Assembly (NCBI GenBank): GCA_030642465.1
Contig: DAOWNS010000010.1
Span: 1-17,558, forward strand
DNA: 17,558 nucleotides
DNA from: Candidatus Thorarchaeota archaeon
GTDB lineage: Archaea; Asgardarchaeota; Thorarchaeia; Thorarchaeales; Thorarchaeaceae
Reading direction: 5' to 3'
Shown: positions 1 to 8,095 of the stretch, piece by piece
How positions within the stretch are numbered: position 1 is the stretch's first letter
Layout of the letters: every line of letters begins with the position of its first letter
Made by a program: the position numbers and the translations under genes
Notes under the pieces: model-generated
The model's input: only the letters and a program-made list of their open reading frames with translations
The model's database searches: none
Told to the model about the DNA's origin: nothing

Positions 1-1246
1 CAAGTTTCTTCAGTTTCGAACCTTTGGGATTGATTTTAATCTCCGCACGGCGGCCCACATGAAATTCCACACCGCCCCTAAATCCCTCCTTCACGTAGCC
101 ATGTTTGATTCTAATGACATTATCCTCTTGCAACTCCTCTATCTTGTCGACATCATCATTCCAGAATGTGACCCGGGTGGTCCCTGACTCATCGGCAACA
201 ATGAGATTCTGAACCTTCCCTTCTTTTCCGCTCCTCTCAAAGGTTTTCGCCGGGAAGATCCTGGCCACTTTGCCCTCAATGTCGACATCACGCATATCTA
301 CTGTCAATTCAGAGATATTTTTCCTGCCAAGTGGCTCTGAGGCAGGTGTTCCTGCACTCACTTCCACTGCATCTACCTTCTCCTTTAGATTCCTCTCAAC
401 TCCCGTGGCTCTGGTGGTATGGAACTCAACATCTCCGTAGCGACCAGACTTGGTGCGGCCGCCAGTGACTCTGATAACCTCACCCTCCTTAGCATCCTGC
501 ATCTCTTCCGCATACTTGTCCCAAAATACGAGCCTAGCACTACCAGTTTCATCAGCGCCAATGATGCTCAACACCTTGCCTTCACTACCATCGCTTTTAC
601 GGGTGAATGTGGATAAATTGAAAATCCTGCTGACTTTCACCAACAGATTCACATCAAACGCTCCATCCTGAAGGTCATTCAGTTTAGCAGTTTGTGACTC
701 AGGCACATCAAAGTCCAAATCCTCCATCTCGTGGTCATCAAGGATTCTGATATTTCCCATACGACCAAGGTTGAGTTCTAGGGCGTCGCGCATGCCTTTC
801 TTCACATATGCACCCCTTATCTGAACCACTTCACCAACATTGATTGCCCCCTCAGATACTGCCACTGTCTGGTCATCCCACATGGCGATTCTGATTCTTC
901 CAGTTTCATCTGCAACAACTATACTGGCGACCTTTCCTTCTCCGCCGCCGGATCGAGAAAAGGTTCTGACTGTACCAACATTGACAACCTTTGCAGTTAG
1001 GGCTACGTTCCTAATATCCTCAGATATGTCTTCGATTCTCAAGCGTGCTTTTGGAGATGCCTGATGAAGGTCGATTCCAAGTTCACGCGCAACAATCATT
1101 GCTGCCGATTCGTCATTAACAACCTCAGGACCCAATTCCTGGCGTTTATCCTCAATGAACTTCAAGATGTCCTTGCGTTCATACTCGGATTTGTGTTTCA
1201 AAATGAGTTGAATTGTTTCTTCAAGCGTGAGCACTTCTATTACCAT
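1..1246 (-). CDS. Replication protein A-like ssDNA-binding protein with three OB folds (3' end truncated)
   Basis: Reading the complementary strand from the ATG at 1246 gives an open frame of 415 codons that runs off the left edge, so the C-terminus is missing. A helical N-terminal region (about residues 1-65) is followed by three tandem OB-fold repeats at roughly 68-168, 190-285 and 310-410. Each repeat carries the same signature, of the form TFxR..EGKV..I..ADE[TS]G..R...W[DN], as expected for archaeal RPA1/RPA41-type proteins. These coat single-stranded DNA during replication, recombination and repair. No zinc finger is seen in the visible part; one could lie beyond the edge. An in-frame ATG at 1267 would add seven residues (MPQPSSW); the frame is stopped upstream at 1289-1291. 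A TATA-like element at 1296-1304 would start RNA near 1274, compatible with either ATG. It is divergent from PolD. Family assignment is firm; the exact start is not. Confidence 0.88.
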   Translation of the reverse strand, partial: MVIEVLTLEETIQLILKHKSEYERKDILKFIEDKRQELGPEVVNDESAAMIVARELGIDLHQASPKARLRIEDISEDIRNVALTAKVVNVGTVRTFSRSGGGEGKVASIVVADETGRIRIAMWDDQTVAVSEGAINVGEVVQIRGAYVKKGMRDALELNLGRMGNIRILDDHEMEDLDFDVPESQTAKLNDLQDGAFDVNLLVKVSRIFNLSTFTRKSDGSEGKVLSIIGADETGSARLVFWDKYAEEMQDAKEGEVIRVTGGRTKSGRYGDVEFHTTRATGVERNLKEKVDAVEVSAGTPASEPLGRKNISELTVDMRDVDIEGKVARIFPAKTFERSGKEGKVQNLIVADESGTTRVTFWNDDVDKIEELQEDNVIRIKHGYVKEGFRGGVEFHVGRRAEIKINPKGSKLKKL

Positions 1247-1295
1247 CCAGCTACTGGGTTGTGGCATCCACTCAATACAACGTTTTAGCTAGTGT

Positions 1296-1304
1296 CCTAT
1301 AAAG
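1296..1304 (-). promoter_or_regulatory. TATA-like element for the RPA gene
   Basis: On the complementary strand this reads CTTTATAGG. It lies about 30-55 nt upstream of the two candidate RPA starts, the expected archaeal position. This is motif inspection only. Confidence 0.45.
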
Positions 1305-1356
1305 TAGTATGCTCAATCCTACCGAGCTGCTTGAAAAATCTGGCATCGACAGGCCG

Positions 1357-1367
1357 AAACATAAATG
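1357..1367 (+). promoter_or_regulatory. TATA-like element for the PolD large subunit gene
   Basis: An A/T-rich AACATAAAT block lies about 35 nt upstream of the GTG start at 1399. It would place the transcript start near 1387-1390, a very short leader. Together with the element at 1296-1304 it makes the 1268-1398 gap a divergent promoter region; nothing else is visible there. Confidence 0.35.
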
Positions 1368-1398
1368 ACCATAACCGACAACAGAGAGATGACAACTT

Positions 1399-4300
1399 GT
1401 GACCGAGTCTGAGCCTAGATTACCAAAGCATAGCATCCACTATGCACGCTACTTCGCCGCACTGAATAAGGAGGTTAAGAGGATCTATGCAGTTGCAGAG
1501 AGTGCGAGGGCAAAGGGGGTTGACCCCACAACAGTTGTTGAGATTCCGCCAGCTTACGATGTAGCTGCCCGTGTCGAGGCTACACTTGATGGGCCTGTTG
1601 GCGTAGCAAAGCGAATTCGAGAGCTGCAGAAAGACAAGAAGCGCTCTAGAGAAGAGGTGGCTTTTGCTGTTGCAAAGGAGATTGCCACAGGGGATTTAGG
1701 CGGCATTACAGACCATGAAAAAGCTGCAGACAAAGCTGTACGGGTAGCTCTGGCGATACTTACCGAAAGCATTACTGCTGCTCCGATTGAAGGAATATCA
1801 AAAGTTCGAATTAGGGGCGCGGGTTCAGATCAATACCTTGCTATCTACCTCGCGGGACCTATACGAGCTGCTGGCGGTACGGAGGCCGCCATGACGGTTC
1901 TAGTTGCAGATTATGTAAGACAGGTGCTAGAGCTTCCAGCATTCATAGCGACTGAGGAGGAAGTTGAGAGATCTCTGGAAGAGGTTGAGCTCTATGCAAG
2001 AGCAGTGCATCTTCAGTATCCAGTGCAGCTTGACCTATTACGACTAGCAGCTTCAAAACTGCCGATAATGCTGACGGGGGAGCCAACAGAGGAGTTCGAG
2101 GTATCGGGCAGTCGCGATTTGGAGCGAATAGAAACTAACCGTGTTAGAGGTGGGGCCGTTCTAGTACTCAATGACGGCGTTGTCGGAAGGGCAGCCAAAC
2201 TCGCCAAAATTGTAAACGGATTGGAGATGCCTGGGTGGGAGTGGCTCAATGAATTAGCTGAGAAGACCAGCAAGGCAGAATCATCAGAAGATGAATCAGA
2301 GGAGAAAAAACTGGCTCCGAAATCCGAGTACCTAGCAGATGTGATTGGCGGCCGCCCGGTGTTTTCACATCCATCACGAATTGGTGGTTTCAGATTGAGG
2401 TATGGCCGATCTCGCAACACAGGACTTGCAGGGGTAGGCGTACATCCTGCTACGATGTTCCTAGTTGATGAGTTCTTGGCACCCGGGACTCACATTCGAA
2501 CTGAGCGTCCTGGTAAAGGCTCCATAGTGGCCCCCGTAGACACCATCGAAGGTCCTACGGTCCTTCTTCGAGATGGAACAGTTAAGCAAGTATTCACTGT
2601 TGAAGAGGCCTGCAAGCTTCAAGAACAGACCAAACGCATAATCTTTCTCGGTGATATACTGGTTGCACTTGGCGAGTTCCTAGAGAATAACCACCCACTC
2701 GTTCCATCGGGATATTGTGAGGAATGGTGGTCACATGATCTCGACAAAGCATGCATGAAGCTCAAAAGACCTGAGGTTGAACAACGCCTCTCAGGCTCAA
2801 ACATCACGACCGGTGATTTATCCGGATTTGTCAACAATCCCCTCTCGAATATTCCCTCACCAGAACAAGCACTTCATCTTGCAACATCATTTGGAGTGCC
2901 ACTTCACCCTAGGTATCTCTATCGTTGGCTTGCATTGAGTGGTGAGGAAACATCGGATCTTAGGACTTGGCTGTTGAAGAACAAAAAGATAGAGAAAGCC
3001 TCGAAAAATAGCCGCATAGTCATTCCAAATGATGCACGATACAAAGAGCTACTCACAAGAGTAGGCATCCCTCATTCTTTGAATGAAGCCCGCAGTCTGA
3101 TTCACATCACAGATAACCCCGCAACAGTTCTAGCGCAATTGGGTGACAGGCGCAAATCCCCCAAAGGGAGTAGCGCTCTTGAGGTTCTCAATTCTTGCAC
3201 GAAAATCGAGCTTAGGGATAAGATGGGATTCTCAATCGGGGCGAGAATGGGTCGGCCTGAGAAGGCTGAAGAACGCAGGATGAAGCCTCCTGTTCATGTG
3301 TTGTTCCCGGTAGGACGAGCTTTGTCAAGCGAACGACGAGTGGAACGTATTGCTAAGAGCAACGAGCACACATCAACACAATGCACCTTCGGCGCTGATG
3401 GCACGGTAATGGAGCCTGCTCTAGGAAGTTCAGGTGTACAGCTTGAACTAGTATTTAGAGTCTGCACAGGATGCGGGCTTGAAACCTTTGAATCTAGATG
3501 TCGCGAATGTGGGTCGCATACTGAAGTCCAGCCGTGGTGTTCGCATGAAGAGTGCGGCAGTGCAGTAGATGCCATCACTGAAATGTGCCCCTATAAACAC
3601 GACCCGAATCTTATCCGCACCACGAAGAAGATCTCTGTAGATTTCCAAGCGCTTTTGGAAGACATAAAGAATGATCTTGGTGAGTCACAGACTTACAATC
3701 TTCGAGGAGTCTTAGGCCTGACCAGCAATCATAAGGTGCCAGAGTATCTTGGAAAGGGAGTTTTGCGTGCCAAACATGAAGTGTACACCTACCGCGATGG
3801 CACAGCACGATTCGACGCCACTGATGCACCGTTGACTCACTTCAAACCTCGCGAGGTTGGAGTTTCTGTGGGACGTTTACATGAACTCGGGTACAGAACT
3901 GATTATCAAGGAGAGCCTTTGGTTTCAGATGAGCAGGTCATTGAGCTCATGGTTCAAGATTTGGTCGTTCCCGAAAACTGTGCAGATTACATGGTTAAAG
4001 TGGGCAATTTTGTAGACGATTGCCTTCAGCGGATTTATGGCTTGGATAGATACTACCAGTTCCGTAGCCGGGAGGACGTAATTGGGCAGTTGGTGATTGG
4101 GCTTGCTCCCCATACATCTGCGGGGATAATTGGCAGAATAATCGGGTTCACAAATGCAAGCGTATGCTATGCACATCCTTACTGGCATGCAGCAAAACGG
4201 AGAAACTGTGACGGTGATGAAGACGCCCTGATTCTAGTCCTTGATGCACTCATCAACTTCTCTAAGGCCTATCTTCCAAAGGGCAGAGGTGGGTTCATGG

Positions 4301-4962
4301 ATGCTCCCCTTGTTCTGTCTGTAGTTCTAGACCCGAATGAAATCGATGATGAAGCTCACAACATCGAAGTCTGCAATAGATATCCTGCTCAATTCTACAG
4401 TATGGTTGCTGAGGCACAGCATCCTCGAGTGATCGAGAGTCTTGTAGATATAGTCGCATCACGACTAGACAAAGAGGCACAGTATGAGGGACTCGGTTTT
4501 ACACATGGGACATCATCGATTGACGCTGGCCCGCGAAACTCGAGATACAAGACGCTTGGTAGCATGATTGAGAAGCTTGATGCACAGCTCAATCTTGCGA
4601 AACTCATTGATGCAGTGGATTCGCGGGATGTCGCAGAACGTGTACTTTCACATCATTTCATTCGTGATATCAGGGGGAATCTTCGGGCATACTCCACGCA
4701 GAAAATACAATGCCTGAAATGTCACAGAGTGTACAGAAGAGCTCCACTCTCCGGCGTTTGCATCTGTGGCGCGAAGCTCTCACTCACTGTGAGACAGAAG
4801 AATATCTCAAAGTACCTAACTGTAGCTGAGCGTTTGATTCGTGAACATGGCCTTGGACAGTACTTACAACAACGCCTCAGTCTGATTAATTCATCTTTGG
4901 ATTCACTATTCGTATCCGAACAGACATCTCTGTCCGAACAAGCTTCTCTTGCTAGCTTATGA
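1399..4962 (+). CDS. polC: DNA polymerase II (family D) large subunit DP2
   Basis: 1187 residues, the normal length for an intein-free DP2, the catalytic subunit of the archaeal two-subunit replicative polymerase PolD. The N-terminus (PKHSIHYARYFAAL) and the GPIRAAGGTEAA block near residue 150 are typical. A cysteine-rich zinc-binding region lies around residues 688-735. The catalytic NCDGDED motif falls at 936-942, with D938 and D940 as the metal-binding aspartates. A C-terminal zinc finger uses C1105, C1108, C1121 and C1123. The acidic, lysine-rich patch at about 287-305 looks like a flexible insertion. The active-site motif, a known intein site in some archaea, is uninterrupted. The end (SSLDSLF) could be a degenerate PCNA-binding motif, which is only a guess. 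The start is a GTG, the first start after the in-frame stop at 1390-1392. The DP1 exonuclease subunit is not in the window. Confidence 0.97.
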   Translation: MTESEPRLPKHSIHYARYFAALNKEVKRIYAVAESARAKGVDPTTVVEIPPAYDVAARVEATLDGPVGVAKRIRELQKDKKRSREEVAFAVAKEIATGDLGGITDHEKAADKAVRVALAILTESITAAPIEGISKVRIRGAGSDQYLAIYLAGPIRAAGGTEAAMTVLVADYVRQVLELPAFIATEEEVERSLEEVELYARAVHLQYPVQLDLLRLAASKLPIMLTGEPTEEFEVSGSRDLERIETNRVRGGAVLVLNDGVVGRAAKLAKIVNGLEMPGWEWLNELAEKTSKAESSEDESEEKKLAPKSEYLADVIGGRPVFSHPSRIGGFRLRYGRSRNTGLAGVGVHPATMFLVDEFLAPGTHIRTERPGKGSIVAPVDTIEGPTVLLRDGTVKQVFTVEEACKLQEQTKRIIFLGDILVALGEFLENNHPLVPSGYCEEWWSHDLDKACMKLKRPEVEQRLSGSNITTGDLSGFVNNPLSNIPSPEQALHLATSFGVPLHPRYLYRWLALSGEETSDLRTWLLKNKKIEKASKNSRIVIPNDARYKELLTRVGIPHSLNEARSLIHITDNPATVLAQLGDRRKSPKGSSALEVLNSCTKIELRDKMGFSIGARMGRPEKAEERRMKPPVHVLFPVGRALSSERRVERIAKSNEHTSTQCTFGADGTVMEPALGSSGVQLELVFRVCTGCGLETFESRCRECGSHTEVQPWCSHEECGSAVDAITEMCPYKHDPNLIRTTKKISVDFQALLEDIKNDLGESQTYNLRGVLGLTSNHKVPEYLGKGVLRAKHEVYTYRDGTARFDATDAPLTHFKPREVGVSVGRLHELGYRTDYQGEPLVSDEQVIELMVQDLVVPENCADYMVKVGNFVDDCLQRIYGLDRYYQFRSREDVIGQLVIGLAPHTSAGIIGRIIGFTNASVCYAHPYWHAAKRRNCDGDEDALILVLDALINFSKAYLPKGRGGFMDAPLVLSVVLDPNEIDDEAHNIEVCNRYPAQFYSMVAEAQHPRVIESLVDIVASRLDKEAQYEGLGFTHGTSSIDAGPRNSRYKTLGSMIEKLDAQLNLAKLIDAVDSRDVAERVLSHHFIRDIRGNLRAYSTQKIQCLKCHRVYRRAPLSGVCICGAKLSLTVRQKNISKYLTVAERLIREHGLGQYLQQRLSLINSSLDSLFVSEQTSLSEQASLASL

Positions 4963-4967
4963 TGTCC

Positions 4968-5819
4968 CTATTCAGCTTCGGCTGCTAGCCACAACAAATC
5001 GCGATCATCTATTATACCAATAAGATGGCCTGCGGCTGAAAGTACCGGTGCTTGGTCTATGTCATTTTTCCTAAGTATTTTTACGCATTCAGGGATGGTT
5101 GTGACTTCGGTTACACTGATTATGTTCTTGGTCATGACTTGTTCCACCGGGACATTGGGCAATTTCAAGAGTCTCTTGGTGACAATCAGGAAGTCCTTGG
5201 AGGTCCAACCCCATTCCACAGCTTGCTCAGTCCCACTGTAGGTCTTGGATATATTGTCCTCGACTGTAATCTCAGATAGTCGTATGTAATCGCTGACTGA
5301 TATCACACCTGCTACACCTCCGGCTTCGTTGACCACCACAAGTGCATGCTTCCCAGCCATCTCCATAATCATGTATGACAGGGGGAGGGGAGTCTGATCC
5401 CATACTGAAATAATTTGGTGGTTAACAAAGTCTCCGATGCCCTTTTCGTCATATTTTCCGCTCTCTTCCAAGATTGCACCCAGAATGTCGGGTATTGATA
5501 CAAGCCCCACGAGCTTGTCCTTATCCACCACAGGTAATCTCCTGTACTTCTTGTCCCGCATAATCTTGGCTGCCGTCTTCACATTAGTTCTAGGCGTAAC
5601 AGTTACCGGATCTCTTACCATAAGCATAGCAAGCTGGTTCTCGTCCGCCTTCCGCAAGAGATCTGTTCTTGTGACTATTCCCACAAGGGTTGTAGTCCCT
5701 TTCTTCACGATAGGGAGTCCGTTGATTTGTCTCTCTGCCATAAGTAGCAAGACATCTTCTCTGGTGCCTGGTACTGATACGAAGACTACGTCTTTCTGCA
5801 TGCAGTCTGCAACTTTCAT
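4968..5819 (-). CDS. Four-CBS-domain protein
   Basis: 283 residues made almost wholly of four CBS repeats, arranged as two Bateman modules. They begin at about residues 5, 66, 130 and 222, each with the pattern of a sheet-helix core ending in a G[LI][IV]S/TxxDL-like segment (for example GIVTRTDLL, GLVSIPDIL, GVISVSDYI, GIIDDRDLL). No catalytic, DNA-binding or membrane domain is attached. Such stand-alone CBS proteins usually bind adenine nucleotides or S-adenosylmethionine and regulate a partner, but the ligand and partner here are unknown. It converges on the PolD gene with only 5 nt between stop codons. A TATA-like element about 27 nt upstream of the ATG suggests a leaderless transcript. 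Just beyond it sits an unusual set of inverted repeats (5851-5916). Confidence 0.9.
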   Translation of the reverse strand: MKVADCMQKDVVFVSVPGTREDVLLLMAERQINGLPIVKKGTTTLVGIVTRTDLLRKADENQLAMLMVRDPVTVTPRTNVKTAAKIMRDKKYRRLPVVDKDKLVGLVSIPDILGAILEESGKYDEKGIGDFVNHQIISVWDQTPLPLSYMIMEMAGKHALVVVNEAGGVAGVISVSDYIRLSEITVEDNISKTYSGTEQAVEWGWTSKDFLIVTKRLLKLPNVPVEQVMTKNIISVTEVTTIPECVKILRKNDIDQAPVLSAAGHLIGIIDDRDLLWLAAEAE

Positions 5820-5841
5820 TGTTGGAATTACTCCGGTGCAA

Positions 5842-5849
5842 GATATAGA
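5842..5849 (-). promoter_or_regulatory. TATA-like element for the CBS-domain gene
   Basis: On the complementary strand this reads CTATATCT, centred about 27 nt upstream of the ATG at 5819. That spacing predicts transcription starting at or next to the start codon (leaderless mRNA). Confidence 0.5.
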
Positions 5850-5850
5850 G

Positions 5851-5916
5851 TGTCGTTGAGCCTGTTAATTCTTGTTGGACAATTGAGATGTCCAGCCTCA
5901 ACGACAGAACAAGAAT
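5851..5916. repeat. Interleaved inverted repeats upstream of the CBS-domain gene
   Basis: Pair A: 5851-5864 against 5893-5906, 13 of 14 bases complementary (TGTCGTTGAG core). Pair B: 5868-5876 against 5908-5916, 9 of 9 (ATTCTTGTT / AACAAGAAT). Pair C: 5876-5881 against 5889-5894, 6 of 6 (TGGACA / TGTCCA). A and B are interleaved, so as RNA they would compete; A plus C can form one long hairpin. The block abuts the TATA-like element of the CBS gene on its upstream side. It could be a composite operator, a structured RNA or a terminator of the radB-carS operon. The rest of the 5820-5976 gap is A/T-rich with no gene seen. Confidence 0.7.
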
Positions 5917-5976
5917 ATGCTCTTTGCTGACCTTTTATGTCTATCTTTCATTTTAAAATGTTCATCTTCTGACACA

Positions 5977-6537
5977 CTACCAAGGGTTCTTCTTTAGCCC
6001 CAGTAGGTAGCTGCTTGCATTACTCACCCAATGAATGACCAAGGTTACAAGGATAAGAATTGCGGGGTACACAGGATTTGGTTGTAGGAATGGAGCAGCA
6101 AGAATCAACGCCATCAGTATAAACCCGAGCTGATCCAGTATTGGCGATGGCGCACCACTACGGAGATTGACCCGTCTTTTTAGAAATGAACCAACCAAAT
6201 CGCCAAGCAGGGCGCCTATCGATAATATCAATGCGATTGAAACCCCTGAGAAGAGTATGGCTTCCATGCCTTGTGACACCGCAAGATACTGCACCATATG
6301 CAACCTAACATATGGGGCAGCGATTGACTGTCCAACTCCAGTAAGAACACCGAAAAGAATTCCTGAAATGAACCCTCTGATTGTCTTGCCGTCCCCGAGG
6401 ATTCTGTTGCCATCCCTAAACAGCAGCCCCGCGTCTATAGGCTTTCCTCCGCCAAAGATGACTGGAGTAGCATTGGCAACCCACGCTGGCAAGCCGAGCC
6501 ACAGGGCGAGTCCAACTAGGGCCAGTTCTTCGTACAT
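5977..6537 (-). CDS. carS: CDP-archaeol synthase
   Basis: 186-residue integral membrane enzyme of the CarS (former DUF46) family. It transfers CMP from CTP to 2,3-di-O-geranylgeranylglyceryl phosphate, giving the activated lipid used to attach polar head groups in archaeal membranes. Family motifs visible are ILGDGKTIRG at residues 46-55 and GDLVGSFLKRR at 112-122, followed by the PSPxLDQL segment with D135. About five hydrophobic membrane segments are seen (near 5-22, 56-74, 92-111, 136-152 and 157-178). The start ATG lies 5 nt after the radB stop, and a GGAGTAA ribosome-binding sequence overlaps that stop, so it is the second gene of a radB-carS operon. Length is normal for the family. Confidence 0.95.
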   Translation of the reverse strand: MYEELALVGLALWLGLPAWVANATPVIFGGGKPIDAGLLFRDGNRILGDGKTIRGFISGILFGVLTGVGQSIAAPYVRLHMVQYLAVSQGMEAILFSGVSIALILSIGALLGDLVGSFLKRRVNLRSGAPSPILDQLGFILMALILAAPFLQPNPVYPAILILVTLVIHWVSNASSYLLGLKKNPW

Positions 6538-6542
6538 CAGCG

Positions 6543-7283
6543 TTACTCCTGTGCCAAATTCTCTTTTGGCTCCATTTCACTGTTTTCTTCTGTACTGCGT
6601 TTTGCGGTGAATCCCTTCATAGCAAGATACATCACACTCTTCGAGGGCTCGCCTTCCGGTACTAGCCTCTCCACGATTCTTTCTGCTCTGCCCCGCCCGA
6701 CTCGCAACCGTATGGAATAGTCCTCATAAAACTCCATAATGTTCCGGGCGACGGGTTCGAACCCTCGTGATTCATCCATTCGTCCCCTCACCTGATTCAA
6801 TACCATGACGGCCATATTTCGTTCCTTGGCAAGTCCCTTCAGGATTCCCATCTGTATATTCAGTTCTCGATGTGCTGCGTAGTTGATATTCTTGTCCTCA
6901 AGGGCGGCTCTATACAATCTTGTGAGGGTATCGACAACAACCAGCCTTGTCCCCTCTCGCGAATAGAGGTCGAGGTCATCTATGAGTGCCCCCTGTTCGC
7001 TGAAGCTCTTAGGGGAAAGAATGGTCACTAGATTCTCAATCTCATCAAGTTTCTTATTTGTAATCTGCTCAAGCCTTTCAATTGGTGATTCTCCCGCAGA
7101 ATTCACGTAGACTGTTCCAACATCCAGACGACAAGCTGCGTTGACAAAATGAAGTGCTAAGGTTGTCTTACCAGCTGCCGCTTCGCCAAAAGCATGAGTT
7201 AGGTGTCCAGTGTGCAAACCTCCTTTGAGGATAAGATCCAATGAAGATACCCCTGTTGGAATAATCAAGGCGGATTTCACCAT
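6543..7283 (-). CDS. radB: DNA repair and recombination protein RadB
   Basis: 246 residues, matching RadB, the short archaeal RecA/Rad51 paralogue that has only the ATPase core and lacks the N-terminal helix-hairpin-helix domain of RadA. The beginning (IPTGVSSLDLILKGGL) is typical. Walker A is GEAAAGKTT at residues 33-41, and Walker B is LVVVD at 114-118. NQVRGR, near residue 163, lies in the loop region expected to touch DNA. RadB is thought to act as a recombination mediator that assists RadA; it has weak ATPase activity and no strand exchange activity of its own. The lysine-poor, acidic tail after about residue 228 is variable in the family. It heads the operon with carS and is divergent, over only 50 nt, from the RuvC-like gene. 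Confidence 0.94.
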   Translation of the reverse strand: MVKSALIIPTGVSSLDLILKGGLHTGHLTHAFGEAAAGKTTLALHFVNAACRLDVGTVYVNSAGESPIERLEQITNKKLDEIENLVTILSPKSFSEQGALIDDLDLYSREGTRLVVVDTLTRLYRAALEDKNINYAAHRELNIQMGILKGLAKERNMAVMVLNQVRGRMDESRGFEPVARNIMEFYEDYSIRLRVGRGRAERIVERLVPEGEPSKSVMYLAMKGFTAKRSTEENSEMEPKENLAQE

Positions 7284-7303
7284 CTGTAGATTCTATCCAA
7301 CGA

Positions 7304-7321
7304 GTCTTAAGGATACCTTAG
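7304..7321. promoter_or_regulatory. Compact divergent promoter shared by radB and the RuvC-like gene
   Basis: The 50-nt gap contains TCTTAAGGATACCTTAG, with the near-palindrome TAAGG-ATA-CCTTA at 7308-7320. Its centre is about 25 nt from both start codons (7283 and 7334), so one short element may serve two leaderless transcripts. The match to an archaeal TATA consensus is weak. Confidence 0.3.
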
Positions 7322-7333
7322 TACGCGCATGTA

Positions 7334-8095
7334 ATGACTCGCAGCGAAATTGCAGTAGCAACAAGGAATCCAAAAACGCTCTATCTTGTCATGGAGGTTC
7401 TAAAGGATCTAGATTTGGATTTCGTAGTCTGTGAGCCTGGTAGTGCAGAGTGTCAGGTTGCAAAGGTTATCATCACCACAAGTGACGAGGCAAGAGACCT
7501 AAAGCCCGAACAAATAGTCATTGTGGACGATAATCTTGATGAGGACTCCATGGTGATTGCTCTAATGCTTCACCTTCTGGACATAGAAAAACCAACAAGC
7601 ATTGTTGTTGGGGTTGATCCCGGTATGCGATTCGGGTTGGCATTGATCATAGATGGCAACGTGATTCGGACTAAGATATCCTCCTCACCGAACAAGGCTG
7701 TCCAGTCCACCCTACGTTGGCTAGCAACTGTCAACGATAGCTTCTCTCAGGAGCCCGTGATACGTGTTGGTACTGGATCTAGCATGTTTGCAGCGTTCTT
7801 TCTTCGAGAAATCAATCCACATGTAGACAACACTTCGCTGGAGCTGGTTAACGAAGAGAATACCACGAAGGTTGGTGAATCGGACAAATCATCTGCCATT
7901 CTGATTGCCATGCGTCAAGGTCGGCCGGTGAAAGAATCGGATGATATCTTTGAAATCAGCGAAAGCCATGTGCAATCCCTGAAACATTTGGTGCTCGATA
8001 TCACCAATGGGACTAGACGTGTTTCTACAGCTGATGCACAAGCGGTGCTGCAGGGCGACAAATCACTGGAATGGTTACTGAACGATGCTGGCTAA
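7334..8095 (+). CDS. RuvC/RNase H-fold candidate nuclease
   Basis: 253 residues; I do not recognise a named family. Residues 1-65 alternate strand and helix (IAVATRNPKT, DFVVCEPG, IVIVDD) like a small Rossmann or receiver-like domain without an obvious cofactor motif. From about 88 the sequence resembles RuvC/YqgF proteins: IVVGVDPGMRFGLALI places D95 where the first catalytic aspartate sits. Then come LELVNEENTTK (E174/E175) and SDKSSAILIAMRQG (D184), which mimics the RuvC D-x-x-D-A-L-A helix but has Ser187 at the second aspartate. STADAQAVLQG (D234) is a further acidic candidate. A Holliday-junction-resolvase-like or other structure-specific nuclease role is inferred from this and from its position divergent to radB. 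Its stop codon interlocks with that of the XPD-like helicase (4-nt overlap). The gene is certain; the function is tentative. Confidence 0.6.
   Translation: MTRSEIAVATRNPKTLYLVMEVLKDLDLDFVVCEPGSAECQVAKVIITTSDEARDLKPEQIVIVDDNLDEDSMVIALMLHLLDIEKPTSIVVGVDPGMRFGLALIIDGNVIRTKISSSPNKAVQSTLRWLATVNDSFSQEPVIRVGTGSSMFAAFFLREINPHVDNTSLELVNEENTTKVGESDKSSAILIAMRQGRPVKESDDIFEISESHVQSLKHLVLDITNGTRRVSTADAQAVLQGDKSLEWLLNDAG

Noticed and set aside
419..1288. Several short plus-strand ORFs
   Set aside because: They are complementary-strand shadows of the RPA gene, which is open across the whole region.
4150..4300. Intein at the DP2 active-site motif
   Set aside because: The NCDGDED region reads straight through with no splicing motifs or extra domain.
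5437..5859. 140-codon plus-strand ORF
   Set aside because: It is antisense to the well-supported CBS-domain gene and has low-complexity Ser/Thr-rich translation typical of a shadow frame.
5851..5916. H-type pseudoknot from the interleaved repeats
   Set aside because: Only one base separates the last two arms, too short to span a 14-bp stem, so the two stems are better seen as alternatives.
6167..6610. 147-codon plus-strand ORF
   Set aside because: It is antisense to carS and the end of radB; no recognisable domain.
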